A stretch of 64,000 nt of DNA. Source: Oscillospiraceae bacterium. GTDB lineage: Bacteria; Bacillota; Clostridia; Oscillospirales; Ruminococcaceae. Position 1 is the stretch's first letter. Each line of letters begins with the position of its first letter. The DNA is taken from assembly GCA_902362965.1 (NCBI GenBank), contig CABIYQ010000005.1, positions 137,877-201,876 on the forward strand, read 5' to 3'. A program made the position numbers and the translations under genes. Under the pieces are notes generated by a model. The model worked only from the letters and a program-made list of their open reading frames with translations. It was not told where the DNA came from and did not search any database. Shown piece after piece: positions 35,086-44,161 of the stretch.

Positions 35086-36210
35086 TTAATTCTCCTGATT
35101 TAATTTAAGCAGAGCTTTGGCTAAAGATTTACCCAGCAGTTCTCCTGAATATTCAACCTGTTCAAGAGTATTCCCGTGAGTGCCAACTTCAATCAACAGA
35201 CTTCCTGTAGTTAAATCCTGATTGTATTTTCTGTAATCAAACAGGATCGGACGTGTAAAACCTGTGTAATCTGATGACATCTGCTGTTGTAAAAGAGAAG
35301 CAAATCTGAAGTTTTTCATATAATCGGGCATATCCATAGTACCATCGTCACAGCCTGATATAATCATAACAGGAGCAGCGTCTTTACCGTTGACTTCAAC
35401 TACAGGCTGCATAATGCTGTCATTTGTTCCTATTGCATCTCTATGTATATCCAGAACGACTTTTATTGACGGATATTCTTTCAGAATTTTTTTTACCGTT
35501 TCAGCGCTTCTGTCATATGATCCGTTATAAGACGGATAGTCGTGGATAGTTGTATCATGAATGACCTCTATGCCTGCATTTTCCAGCTGTTGGGTAATTT
35601 TATCTCCGATCATAACAACATTTTTTGAAGGATCGGTTGTCCGGTAATTAAAACTTGAATCAAAAAAATCTCTTTCAAAGGGTTCAAAGCTTTCAGTCGT
35701 ATGAGTATGCATAATAAGTACCTGGGGTTCATCGTTTAATTCTATTGTAAATTCCGGCATTAGACGGCTTTCCTCTAAAAGTACGCCGTTTGAAATATCA
35801 GTTTCATTTCTTACCTGTCCGCCGTCATCAAGACCAATATATTTTACTCCGCTATAACGTTCAAAGGTGTCTTTATATACTGTGCTTTCTCCTGTGTTCC
35901 ATTCGGTAGGGTAGGGCTTTGGACCTGCTTCACTGTCAGATTCAGTATTTGAAACTTCTTCCTGTTCTTCATGCCAGCCGTATCCGCTTGATAAAATTTC
36001 ATCTTCACCGTTAATACTTTGAAAATTAAAATCCATTTCACCTGTGTAATTTTTTGGATCAGATTCAAAGCCTACTTTAACTTCTCCAAGTCTGCCGGCA
36101 GCTTCGGCAAGACCCGGAATTGATTTGTATCCTATACCGGCAGCTGTTACAGCAATGAGCGATGAAAAAATCAGTATAACTCTTGATTTTCTTTTTCTTC
36201 TTCTTCGCAT
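35086..36210 (-). CDS. spoIIP: Stage II sporulation protein P (SpoIIP), peptidoglycan hydrolase
   Basis: 374 residues. A very basic N-terminus (MRRRRKRKSR) and one membrane anchor (about 11-30) precede a linker and a C-terminal amidase/endopeptidase domain. Catalytic signatures are IMHTHTTESFEPF, the RDFFDSSFNYRTTD stretch, the VVLDIHRDAIG motif and GTHGNT near the end. SpoIIP cuts septal peptidoglycan with SpoIID during engulfment of the forespore. Its presence indicates an organism of spore-forming descent. The ATG has gggag upstream; a small membrane protein follows in the same operon. Confidence 0.93.
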   Translation of the reverse strand: MRRRRKRKSRVILIFSSLIAVTAAGIGYKSIPGLAEAAGRLGEVKVGFESDPKNYTGEMDFNFQSINGEDEILSSGYGWHEEQEEVSNTESDSEAGPKPYPTEWNTGESTVYKDTFERYSGVKYIGLDDGGQVRNETDISNGVLLEESRLMPEFTIELNDEPQVLIMHTHTTESFEPFERDFFDSSFNYRTTDPSKNVVMIGDKITQQLENAGIEVIHDTTIHDYPSYNGSYDRSAETVKKILKEYPSIKVVLDIHRDAIGTNDSIMQPVVEVNGKDAAPVMIISGCDDGTMDMPDYMKNFRFASLLQQQMSSDYTGFTRPILFDYRKYNQDLTTGSLLIEVGTHGNTLEQVEYSGELLGKSLAKALLKLNQEN

Positions 36211-36394
36211 TAAACTCCCGCTTTCTATTTTACTATTGGTAATTATTTATATTGTATTCATTTAAAATAAAAATATGACGTCATATGTTCAAAAAATATT
36301 TCATATTATATAATAATACCGATTCTTATAGGCATATTTTATTATTTCCTATGAAAATCGGCTCAGAAATAAATTATTATTTTGGAGCTGTAAG

Positions 36395-37276
36395 ATGATG
36401 TATAAATGCTGTAATATAAAAAAAATATTAAAAATTATTTTATGTGATGCCGCAATAATTTTGATTGCTTTAATTATAACTGTAACTGGAAAAAATCACT
36501 GGATTGCTTTTAATAACGTCGAAGATGATCCGATATTTGTACCGATTATTATGTATCATAGTATAGTAGATAATCCAAGCCGTATGAGTGATTATATAGT
36601 CAGTCCGGAAATAGTTGAAAATGATTTGAAATATCTAAAAGATAATGGATATACAAGCGTATCAGTTGAAGATATCGTAAATTATGTGCACTATAACAAA
36701 CCGCTGCCGGAAAAGCCGGTAGTTATAACAGCAGATGATGGATTTTATAATAACAGCTATTATCTTATTCCGCTGCTGGAAAAATATGATATGAATGCTA
36801 CTGTTTCAGTTGTAGGGTATTACAGTGAATATATTTCAGTCAATGATCCTCATGTGCCTGAATATTCATATCTGACATGGGAAGATATAAAAGATATGAA
36901 TAAAAGCGGAAGAATTGAATTCGGTAATCATACATATAACATGCATTCAAATGATAATCGTAAGGGCTGTGCAAAGCTCAGTTATGAAACAGAAGAGGAA
37001 TATGCGGAAATGTTTAACAATGATATCGGGCTTATGCAGTCGCTGATGAAAATTAATACTGGTATTACACCTGTTGTTTTTGCATATCCTTTTGGGTACA
37101 TTTCAAAAGAAAGCGTGCCTCTTTTAAAGAATCTTGGATTTTCTGCGGCATTAAATTGCTTTGAAAAGCCGAATTACATTACTCATGATGAAAGCTGTTT
37201 ATTTGAACTCAACAGATATAATCGTTCAAGTAAAATGTCAACGGAAGAGTTTATGACAAAATTGCTTGAACATTAA
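36395..37276 (+). CDS. Membrane-anchored polysaccharide deacetylase
   Basis: 293 residues. An N-terminal signal anchor (about 10-30, IILCDAAIILIALIITV) is followed by a CE4/NodB-type deacetylase domain. IIMYHSIVD, ITADDGF (first acid pair; TADDG replaces the more usual TFDDG) and GNHTYNMHS (H-x3-H metal ligands) are all present. The C-terminal FAYPFGYISKESV provides the usual Tyr-Pro-Phe-Gly segment. It probably removes acetyl groups from cell wall or exopolysaccharide sugars outside the membrane. It is transcribed divergently from spoIIP and stops before a strong bidirectional terminator. Confidence 0.9.
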   Translation: MMYKCCNIKKILKIILCDAAIILIALIITVTGKNHWIAFNNVEDDPIFVPIIMYHSIVDNPSRMSDYIVSPEIVENDLKYLKDNGYTSVSVEDIVNYVHYNKPLPEKPVVITADDGFYNNSYYLIPLLEKYDMNATVSVVGYYSEYISVNDPHVPEYSYLTWEDIKDMNKSGRIEFGNHTYNMHSNDNRKGCAKLSYETEEEYAEMFNNDIGLMQSLMKINTGITPVVFAYPFGYISKESVPLLKNLGFSAALNCFEKPNYITHDESCLFELNRYNRSSKMSTEEFMTKLLEH

Positions 37277-37300
37277 AGAAATAGTTATCAGTACTTATAA

Positions 37301-37330
37301 AAAAATCCCCGGAAAATACCGGGGATTTTT
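37301..37330. terminator. Bidirectional terminator between deacetylase and ABC permease genes
   Basis: AAAAATCCCCGG (37301-37312) pairs perfectly with CCGGGGATTTTT (37319-37330) around AAAATA. A-run on one side and T-run on the other let it serve both convergent genes. Confidence 0.92.
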
Positions 37331-39361
37331 TTAATCACGTGTGCTTACAATATGATAATAAATTTTGGCTGTGAGAGAATAAATAACAGCATAAATAATT
37401 GTAAAAGCAACAAAGCATACGATAGTACAAATAATATACAGACGGGTATTCGTAAGGTTAAGCATCATTAAAATTTGCTTTACAATAGGAAATGCGAATG
37501 CAACGTGAATACCTGCCATAATAAGCGGCATAAAGAAAACTGTCATAATTTGTGAATGAATGGAGCGTTTTACTTCTGCATGGCTCATACCTACATTCTG
37601 CATTATCCTGAACCGTTCTTTGTCCTCGTACCCTTCGGAAATCTGTTTGTAATAAATTATCAGAATAGTAGCCATTGTAAATATTGATCCAAGAAAAATT
37701 CCAAGGAAAAACATTCCTCCGTATAGACCTTTTATGCCTTCTCTTTGAATTTGTCCGCATTCCGAATCGCCTATAAAATTACTTTCCTTAAGAAGCTTTT
37801 TTATATCGTTATATAAGGATTTTTTTGAATCTTCACTGCCGTTAATATCAAAACCGTATAAATATTTAAATGCCGGTTCTTCTTTAAGATCCTGTTCTTC
37901 TTTAGGATCTTCTTTAAAATTTTCATTCAGATAATTATTTATTTTGTCAAGAACGCTTCTGTCCTTTACTACGATTTGAATACTTTCGGTAAGGTTATTT
38001 GAGAAAAATCGACCGTTGTTAATAGCCTGTTTGATATTTTTCTTGACATTATATTTTGTATCAAATAGTTGAATAGTAGAATATTCATATTCATTTCGTC
38101 TGGAATAAATGAGAACTTCATTTTCATTCAGAGTTTCGTTTTCTGAATTAACACTGTTGTAATCATCAAGAGAGATCATAAAAACAGTATTTATTTTGTC
38201 TAAATCAGACATATTCATTTTATTGGTATTTTCCGGATAATAAAACTGATTTTTATTTTTTAATACGGAAAAATCAATATAACTATATTCGATTTCATTT
38301 TTTACATCCGATTTGCTGTCATTTAAAAATTGTTTTACATTCTTTATTGTTTCAATATTCTTTTCATTATCTATATCTTCAGAATATATCGTTATGTCAT
38401 TTGGATATCTTGTTTTCACTAAATCATTCATACCGACAACCAGAGAGCTTGTGGAAGAGATCATAATGAGTACCATTGTAGAAAGTATACAGATATTTGC
38501 AAGTCCGACAGCGTTCTGCTTCATACGGTATATCATACCTGAAACGGCTGTAAAATGTTTTGTTTTATAATAATACCGTTTATTTTTGCGGAGTGATTTA
38601 AGAAAAGCGATACTGCCTGCTATAAAAATGAGATAGGTTCCTGCAATTACCAATATTACCGCAATTAAGAACGAACTTAACGACTCAACCGGATTTTTAC
38701 TGGTAACTGAAATATAATATCCGACAGCCAGACATATAACTCCGAGTATTGCCATAAACCATTTTGTTTTGGGTTCTTTTTCTCCGACATTTCCGCCGTT
38801 TAAAAGTTCAATAGGTTTTGACAGATGAATCTGACGAAGTGAATTCAGATAGATACAGAAAAAAATTATGCCGAAAAGAATTACTGTATGGATCAATGCT
38901 TCTTTTGAAATGTAGAAACCAGGGGAGTGTTCGGCTCCGAGCATTTTAGTCAGGATCAAAAACATTGCTTTGTCGAGAACCATGCCGATAATAATACCCA
39001 ATAACATAGTAATAAACGCAATATAAATATTTTCAAGTAAAAGCACTTTTGAAATGTGCCGTTTTTCCATACCCAGAATATTTAAAACTCCGAATTCCTT
39101 TTTACGGCGTTTCATAAGAAAGCTGTTAGTATAAAAAAGAAAAATGAATGCAAAAATTGCTGTAACATATGTGCCGTAGCCAAGAGTTATAAGGATAGTT
39201 TCACCGCCGTAAAGCTTTTTAATGCTTTCGTTATTTGAAAGGGAATTAATTATGTAAAACATTGCCGCAGTTATAATACAGGTTATGATATACGGGATAT
39301 ATGTTCTTGAATTCTTTTTTATGTTGCTTGCCGCAAGCTTTGTGTAAAACCCTTTACGCAT
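37331..39361 (-). CDS. ABC transporter permease, BceB-type (peptide antibiotic sensing/detoxification)
   Basis: A permease of about 676 residues with FtsX-like helices and a large extracellular loop of about 220 residues between helices VII and VIII, the layout of BceB permeases. Motifs include TKLAASNIKKNSRTYIPYI at the start and RRKKEFGVLNILGMEKRHI after helix 2. The ATG at 39361 overlaps the end of the ATPase gene by 8 bases (ATAATGCGTAA) and gives MRKGFYTKLAA; a start 21 bases upstream inside the ATPase is less likely. With its ATPase and the adjacent two-component genes it forms a sensing and detoxification module for peptide antibiotics such as bacitracin or lantibiotics. The ligand is unknown. 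Confidence 0.93.
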   Translation of the reverse strand: MRKGFYTKLAASNIKKNSRTYIPYIITCIITAAMFYIINSLSNNESIKKLYGGETILITLGYGTYVTAIFAFIFLFYTNSFLMKRRKKEFGVLNILGMEKRHISKVLLLENIYIAFITMLLGIIIGMVLDKAMFLILTKMLGAEHSPGFYISKEALIHTVILFGIIFFCIYLNSLRQIHLSKPIELLNGGNVGEKEPKTKWFMAILGVICLAVGYYISVTSKNPVESLSSFLIAVILVIAGTYLIFIAGSIAFLKSLRKNKRYYYKTKHFTAVSGMIYRMKQNAVGLANICILSTMVLIMISSTSSLVVGMNDLVKTRYPNDITIYSEDIDNEKNIETIKNVKQFLNDSKSDVKNEIEYSYIDFSVLKNKNQFYYPENTNKMNMSDLDKINTVFMISLDDYNSVNSENETLNENEVLIYSRRNEYEYSTIQLFDTKYNVKKNIKQAINNGRFFSNNLTESIQIVVKDRSVLDKINNYLNENFKEDPKEEQDLKEEPAFKYLYGFDINGSEDSKKSLYNDIKKLLKESNFIGDSECGQIQREGIKGLYGGMFFLGIFLGSIFTMATILIIYYKQISEGYEDKERFRIMQNVGMSHAEVKRSIHSQIMTVFFMPLIMAGIHVAFAFPIVKQILMMLNLTNTRLYIICTIVCFVAFTIIYAVIYSLTAKIYYHIVSTRD

Positions 39362-40121
39362 TATTATCACCGCCTGTAGCAAGAAGAGTCAGCGTGTCTG
39401 ATATTTTCTGATACATTTCTTCATTGGAACTGTTTCCTCTGTAGATCTGATGGAATACTTCGCCGTCTTTTATAAATAGTACTCTTCCGGCATGACTTGC
39501 CGCTTTTGTGGAATGTGTTACCATCAGAATAGTCTGACCGTCTTTGTTAATATCACTGAAAATTTTAAGAACACTGTCTGATGAACGGGAATCCAGTGCT
39601 CCTGTAGGTTCGTCAGCCAGAATCAGCTTTGGATTTGTAATAATTGCTCTGGCTATTGCAGCTCTTTGTTTCTGTCCGCCCGATACCTCATAAGGATATT
39701 TTAATAAAATTTCTTCAATACCCAGCTTTGGCGCTATAGGGCGCAGACGGCTGATCATATCCCTGTAATTTTTACCGGAGAGAACCAGCGGAAGGAAAAT
39801 ATTGTCCTGAAGAGTAAAAGTATCCAATAGATTGAAATCCTGAAAAACGAATCCCAGATTATCACGCCTAAAAGTTGAGATCTCTTTTTCTTTGATTTTT
39901 GAAAGCGGCTTTCCTTCAAGGAAAACATCACCCTTTGTAGGTTTGTCTAACGCTGCTAATATATTAAGCAGCGTGGACTTTCCTGAACCTGATTCGCCCA
40001 TGATCGCCACATATTCGCCTTGTTCCACAGAAAATGATACATCCGTAAGCGCATGCACCTGATTGCTGCCGAAACGTGCAGTATAAATTTTTTCAAGGCT
40101 TTGTATTTCTAATATTGCCAT
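39354..40121 (-). CDS. ABC transporter ATP-binding protein, BceA-type
   Basis: A 255-residue ATPase with Walker A GESGSGKST, Q-loop FQDFNLLDTFT, signature VSGGQKQR, Walker B LILADEPTGALD and the H-loop MVTHST. It partners with the BceB-like permease that follows. A near-perfect ribosome site (aaggagg) precedes the ATG. The region in front holds a promoter-like sequence and two copies of TGTGACATT (as read on +), a likely binding site for the response regulator encoded upstream. Confidence 0.95.
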   Translation of the reverse strand: MAILEIQSLEKIYTARFGSNQVHALTDVSFSVEQGEYVAIMGESGSGKSTLLNILAALDKPTKGDVFLEGKPLSKIKEKEISTFRRDNLGFVFQDFNLLDTFTLQDNIFLPLVLSGKNYRDMISRLRPIAPKLGIEEILLKYPYEVSGGQKQRAAIARAIITNPKLILADEPTGALDSRSSDSVLKIFSDINKDGQTILMVTHSTKAASHAGRVLFIKDGEVFHQIYRGNSSNEEMYQKISDTLTLLATGGDNNA

Positions 40122-40187
40122 TTTGAAAACCTCCTTAAATTTCTGTATTTAGTATAACAGAAAAAATAAAAGTTCAAAATTGATTTG

Positions 40188-40217
40188 TGTGACATTACGG
40201 CAGTTTTATGTGACATT
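40188..40217 (-). promoter_or_regulatory. Direct repeat, putative response-regulator binding site for the Bce-type ABC genes
   Basis: TGTGACATT occurs at 40188-40196 and 40209-40217, exactly 21 bp (two helical turns) apart. On the - strand it is AATGTCACA, upstream of a TTTTGA-17-TATACT promoter-like sequence reading into the ATPase gene. Regular spacing upstream of the -35 suits activation by a phosphorylated OmpR-type regulator. Confidence 0.65.
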
Positions 40218-40226
40218 TTTGTAAGG

Positions 40227-41222
40227 TTATTCTATTTTCAGTTTATCCGAGTGAAGATCAATATAAAAAATACTGCCTTTTCCTATAGTAGATTCAGCGC
40301 TTATTCTGATGGAAAGCTTGTCCGCCGCCTTTTTGCTGAGATATAACCCCAATCCTGTGGATTTTTTATTCGCTCTGCCGTTATAGCCGGTAAAATTTTT
40401 CTCAAATATTCTTGGAAGGTCTTCTTGAGCAATTCCTATTCCGGTATCACTGATTTGCAGAATCTCATCTTTTACTTTAATAGTAATTTTTCCGGATTCA
40501 GTATATTTTACAGCGTTTGAAAGAATTTGTTCTATGATAAAAGACAGCCATTTTTCATCTGTCAATACAAATATATCAGTCGGTTCATATTGAAGCTTAA
40601 TTCTTTTGGAGATAAACTGAGAAGCAAATTTTCGAATAGTATTTCTTATTATTTTATCTAAATTATACTGTTTAAAAACAAAATCTGAAGAACTGCTGTC
40701 TAGTCTGAAATAACAAAGTATCATATCTATATATTGTTCTATCCGGAATAATTCGGAAGACAGCTGACGATATTCGTCCGTATCCTTACTCTGTAGAATC
40801 ATAGACATTACAGAAACGGGAGTTTTTATCTGGTGTACCCAGGTTGTATAGTAGTCAATACTTTCACTGCGTTCATTTGTATATTTTGTTACATTTGCAA
40901 GGTTTATGTTTCTTAGCTTTTCTATCATTTCCAGATAATCGGATTCTGCAAGAGTTTTAGGTTCGGGTAAATTTTCAGTCATGATTAAAATGTTACTTAA
41001 AATCATATGTCGTTTTTTATGTTGTTTGCAGAAATTATAAAAGTGAAATATAATTAATACAGACGAAATAAATAAACAAAGTATTGCCGCATAGAGAACG
41101 GCTTCGGTTTCCAGGTTATATAATGAAAAAATCCCCGCAAAAATCAGTGTAAATATTATAAATACTATTGCAGTATATTTATACTGACAAATATATTTCC
41201 ATATTAGAATGTGTAGTTTCAT
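40227..41222 (-). CDS. Sensor histidine kinase, BceS-type (intramembrane sensing)
   Basis: A kinase of about 331 residues. Two transmembrane helices near the N-terminus (about 15-60) enclose only a very short outside loop, as in intramembrane-sensing kinases that take their signal from a BceAB transporter. The phospho-acceptor histidine is in WVHQIKTPVS. The ATPase domain has N-box EQILSNAVKYTE, G1 ISDTGIGI and G2 STGLGLYLS. The ATG at 41222 (MKLHIL) has gaggtg 6 bases upstream; a GTG at 41234 would lie before that site. It is coupled to the response regulator gene in front of it. Confidence 0.93.
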   Translation of the reverse strand: MKLHILIWKYICQYKYTAIVFIIFTLIFAGIFSLYNLETEAVLYAAILCLFISSVLIIFHFYNFCKQHKKRHMILSNILIMTENLPEPKTLAESDYLEMIEKLRNINLANVTKYTNERSESIDYYTTWVHQIKTPVSVMSMILQSKDTDEYRQLSSELFRIEQYIDMILCYFRLDSSSSDFVFKQYNLDKIIRNTIRKFASQFISKRIKLQYEPTDIFVLTDEKWLSFIIEQILSNAVKYTESGKITIKVKDEILQISDTGIGIAQEDLPRIFEKNFTGYNGRANKKSTGLGLYLSKKAADKLSIRISAESTIGKGSIFYIDLHSDKLKIE

Positions 41223-41230
41223 ATTGCACC

Positions 41231-41905
41231 TCACAATTCAATTATATAACCATATCCGATTTTGGTTTTAATAAAGTCAGTCAGACCCGCACTTTCCAAC
41301 TTGCGGCGAAGTCTGGTAACATTAACAGTAAGAGTATTTTCCTCAACATAGCAGTCTATCTGCCACAGCTTTGTCATAAGAGTATCGCGGCTTACAACTT
41401 TTCCTTTATTTTCAAGGAGCGTCTGTAAAATACGAAATTCGTTTTTAGTCAGCTCAATTTTGCTGTCCTGATATAATAATGTGGTATCGTTTAAATTGAG
41501 TATTGCTCCTTTGTGCTCTAAAACGGGGGTCTTATCTGTCATGTTGTAGGTACGGCGTAAAATTGCCTGAATTTTTGCAATCATCACGCTTGGTTCAACA
41601 GGCTTTGCAATAAAATCATCACCGCCCATATTCATTGCCATAACAATGTTCATATTGTCTGAAGCAGATGAAACAAATACTATTGGTATATTTGAGATCT
41701 TTCTCAGTTCAGTACACCAATGATATCCGTTGAAAAAAGGCAGCATAATATCAAGAAGAACAAGGTGAGGATCAAATTCCGTGAATTCAGGTATTATATT
41801 CTGAAAATTGCGTATGCATTTTACATCATAATTCCATGATTCTATGTGCTTTTTCATAATTTTAGAAAGAGCACTGTCGTCTTCTATAATCAAAATTTTA
41901 TACAT
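41231..41905 (-). CDS. Response regulator, OmpR family, BceR-type
   Basis: 224 residues: a receiver domain (KILIIEDDSALSKIM; phospho-acceptor Asp in LVLLDIMLP; switch K in IAKPVEP) and a C-terminal winged helix (ELTKNEFRILQTLLENKGKVVSRDTLMTKLWQ ... VNVTRLRRKLE). It is the first gene of the four-gene sensing module and probably activates the downstream ABC genes through the TGTGACATT repeats. The ribosome site is aaagaggt. Confidence 0.95.
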   Translation of the reverse strand: MYKILIIEDDSALSKIMKKHIESWNYDVKCIRNFQNIIPEFTEFDPHLVLLDIMLPFFNGYHWCTELRKISNIPIVFVSSASDNMNIVMAMNMGGDDFIAKPVEPSVMIAKIQAILRRTYNMTDKTPVLEHKGAILNLNDTTLLYQDSKIELTKNEFRILQTLLENKGKVVSRDTLMTKLWQIDCYVEENTLTVNVTRLRRKLESAGLTDFIKTKIGYGYIIEL

Positions 41906-41941
41906 TTTAAAAACCTCTTTTTAAAATAATTCTACTTAAAA

Positions 41942-41970
41942 ATTATATCATTTTTTTATATCAGCGTCAA
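41942..41970 (-). promoter_or_regulatory. Promoter of the response regulator/kinase operon
   Basis: On the - strand TTGACG (41970-41965) and TATAAT (41947-41942) are 17 bp apart, about 36 bases upstream of the regulator ATG. Confidence 0.8.
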
Positions 41971-42036
41971 TGTTGATATTTGACATATAACCGTAGGTTA
42001 TTATCATGTTGACGAATTTCTGATTTATTAAATATC

Positions 42037-42065
42037 TTGTAATTTTCTGATATAAATGTTATAAT
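42037..42065 (+). promoter_or_regulatory. Promoter of the recJ-relA-hemZ-rlmD gene string
   Basis: TTGTAA (42037-42042) and TATAAT (42060-42065) are 17 bp apart, 32 bases upstream of the recJ ATG. The five following genes are closely packed in the same direction. Confidence 0.75.
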
Positions 42066-42097
42066 AAGTATAAAAGTATATTAGGATAGGTGAATCT

Positions 42098-44134
42098 ATG
42101 AAAAGATGGATTGTTAGGAAACCGGAAAAAGAATATTCTGAACGAATTGTTAAGGAAAGCGGAGTAACTGGCCTTTGCGGAGACGTTCTTGCTTCAAGAG
42201 GATTTAAGAATGCAGCGGAGGCAGCAGAATATTTAAATACAGATAAGCTTTCAGATCCGTTTATTCTCAAGGATATGACAGAAGCTTCAGAAATAATTAA
42301 CAGAGCTGTTGAAGATTTTGACAGTATATGTATATACGGTGATTATGACTGCGACGGCATAACGTCTACAGTGATGCTGTTTTCATATTTGGAATGTATG
42401 GGCGCAAACGTAACCTACTACATACCGGAACGTTCAGAGGGATACGGTTTGAACAGTGACGCAGTAAAAAAACTTGCTGAACAGGGAGTAGATCTGATCA
42501 TCACTGTAGACAACGGAATTTCTGCTATAGATGAAGCAGAATTGATATATAAGCTGGGAATGAAACTTATTGTTACCGATCACCATCAGCCTGGCGAAAA
42601 GCTACCAAGAGCTGAAGCTGTTGTAAATCCTCATAGAAAAGATTGTGATTCACCTTTTAAGTTTTTGTGCGGAGCAGGAGTTGTGCTGAAACTTATTGCA
42701 GCATTGGAAAATGGGGATTTTGAAGCTGCTATGAACGAGTACGGAGAGCTTGCGGCAATAGGCACAGTTGCCGATATTGTTTCTTTGAGCGGAGAGAATC
42801 GTTTTATCGTAAGCCGAGGACTTCAGCTTTTAGTTAATTCCGAAAGATGCGGAATTAATGCTCTTATTAAAAAAAGCGGACTGAAATCACCAATTACGTC
42901 AACATCTCTTGCCTTTGGAATTGCTCCCAGAATAAATGCGTCAGGAAGATTTGGTTCGCCGTCCCTTGCGGCAAAGCTTCTGCTTACCGATAACGAACAA
43001 GAAGCGGAAATGCTAGCAAATGAACTGGATAGACTAAATAGTGAACGTAAAAAAGCAGAAAATGAAATTATTGATTCGATAAATGAAAAAATAAACAGCG
43101 TACCGGAAATATTATATAACAGAGTTTTAGTTTTAAGCGGAGAAAACTGGAGTCACGGAGTTATTGGAATCGTTGCCTCAAGAATGGTGGAAAGATTTGA
43201 TAAACCTTGTTTTATGATAACCATAGAAGGGGAGATTTCAAGAGGTTCCGCACGTTCATTCGGTGATTTTTCGATTTTCAAAGCTCTGGACTATTGTTCG
43301 GATCTTCTTATAAAATACGGCGGACATCTTGGCGCAGGAGGATTTTCTATTGAAACCTCTAAGATAGAAGATTTTAATAAGCGTATTCAGGAGTTTGCTG
43401 AAATTAATTTCAGAATGATGCCGGTTCCGGATATTACTGCCGATAAGCTTATACTTCCCGATGAAATAAATGTAAATAATATTGAAGGACTTCAGATACT
43501 TGAACCTTTTGGTGAGGGAAACCGTCAGCCTGTATTTGCATTGTGCGGTGCAGTGATTGAAGATATTGTGCCGCTTTCAAAGGGTATACATACTAAGCTC
43601 AAGCTTCGTTACGGGGGCTCTTTCATGGACGCACTTATTTTTCGATATTCTCCTGAAGATATTTTTCTGAAAAAGGGTGACAGAGCTGATTTTATGGTTA
43701 CGCTTGAAGCACAGGTGTATGCCGGAAGAAAATCCATATGCATAATAGTAAAAGATTTCCGGAAAAATGGTATTGAACAGAAAAAATATTTTGCAGCTAA
43801 AGAAACTTATGAAAAATATAAAAGAAATGAAGATCTGCCGGTTACATATTATAATCGCATATGCCCAGAAAGAGGAGAGCTTGTATCTGTCTATAAAACT
43901 ATTGCAGGCGGAAGATTCAGTATGGATACTCTGTATATGTCTGCAATGTCGCAGGATATGAATTACTGTAAACTGCGGCTTTGCGTTGATATTTTCAGTG
44001 AACTCGGACTTGTTAATGCCGATATGTTTTCCCAGGAAATCAATGTGGTGAAAAATGCTCCTAAGGCAAATCTGGATAACTCTGAAATTTTACAGGATCT
44101 TAGAAATAAAATTAATAATAAACTTACAGTCTGA
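42098..44134 (+). CDS. recJ: Single-stranded-DNA-specific exonuclease RecJ
   Basis: 678 residues. DHH-family motifs are GDYDCDG (81-87), DHH (161-163) and AAIGTVADIVSL; the DHHA1 part shows GGHLGAGGFS and RINASGRFGS. RecJ degrades single-stranded DNA 5'-3' in recombination and mismatch or base excision repair. The C-terminal extension beyond the OB domain matches the longer Firmicutes type, with no interruption. It begins the housekeeping operon. Confidence 0.96.
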   Translation: MKRWIVRKPEKEYSERIVKESGVTGLCGDVLASRGFKNAAEAAEYLNTDKLSDPFILKDMTEASEIINRAVEDFDSICIYGDYDCDGITSTVMLFSYLECMGANVTYYIPERSEGYGLNSDAVKKLAEQGVDLIITVDNGISAIDEAELIYKLGMKLIVTDHHQPGEKLPRAEAVVNPHRKDCDSPFKFLCGAGVVLKLIAALENGDFEAAMNEYGELAAIGTVADIVSLSGENRFIVSRGLQLLVNSERCGINALIKKSGLKSPITSTSLAFGIAPRINASGRFGSPSLAAKLLLTDNEQEAEMLANELDRLNSERKKAENEIIDSINEKINSVPEILYNRVLVLSGENWSHGVIGIVASRMVERFDKPCFMITIEGEISRGSARSFGDFSIFKALDYCSDLLIKYGGHLGAGGFSIETSKIEDFNKRIQEFAEINFRMMPVPDITADKLILPDEINVNNIEGLQILEPFGEGNRQPVFALCGAVIEDIVPLSKGIHTKLKLRYGGSFMDALIFRYSPEDIFLKKGDRADFMVTLEAQVYAGRKSICIIVKDFRKNGIEQKKYFAAKETYEKYKRNEDLPVTYYNRICPERGELVSVYKTIAGGRFSMDTLYMSAMSQDMNYCKLRLCVDIFSELGLVNADMFSQEINVVKNAPKANLDNSEILQDLRNKINNKLTV

Positions 44135-44161
44135 TCTTTTTATAAGAAAGGAGTTGCTACT

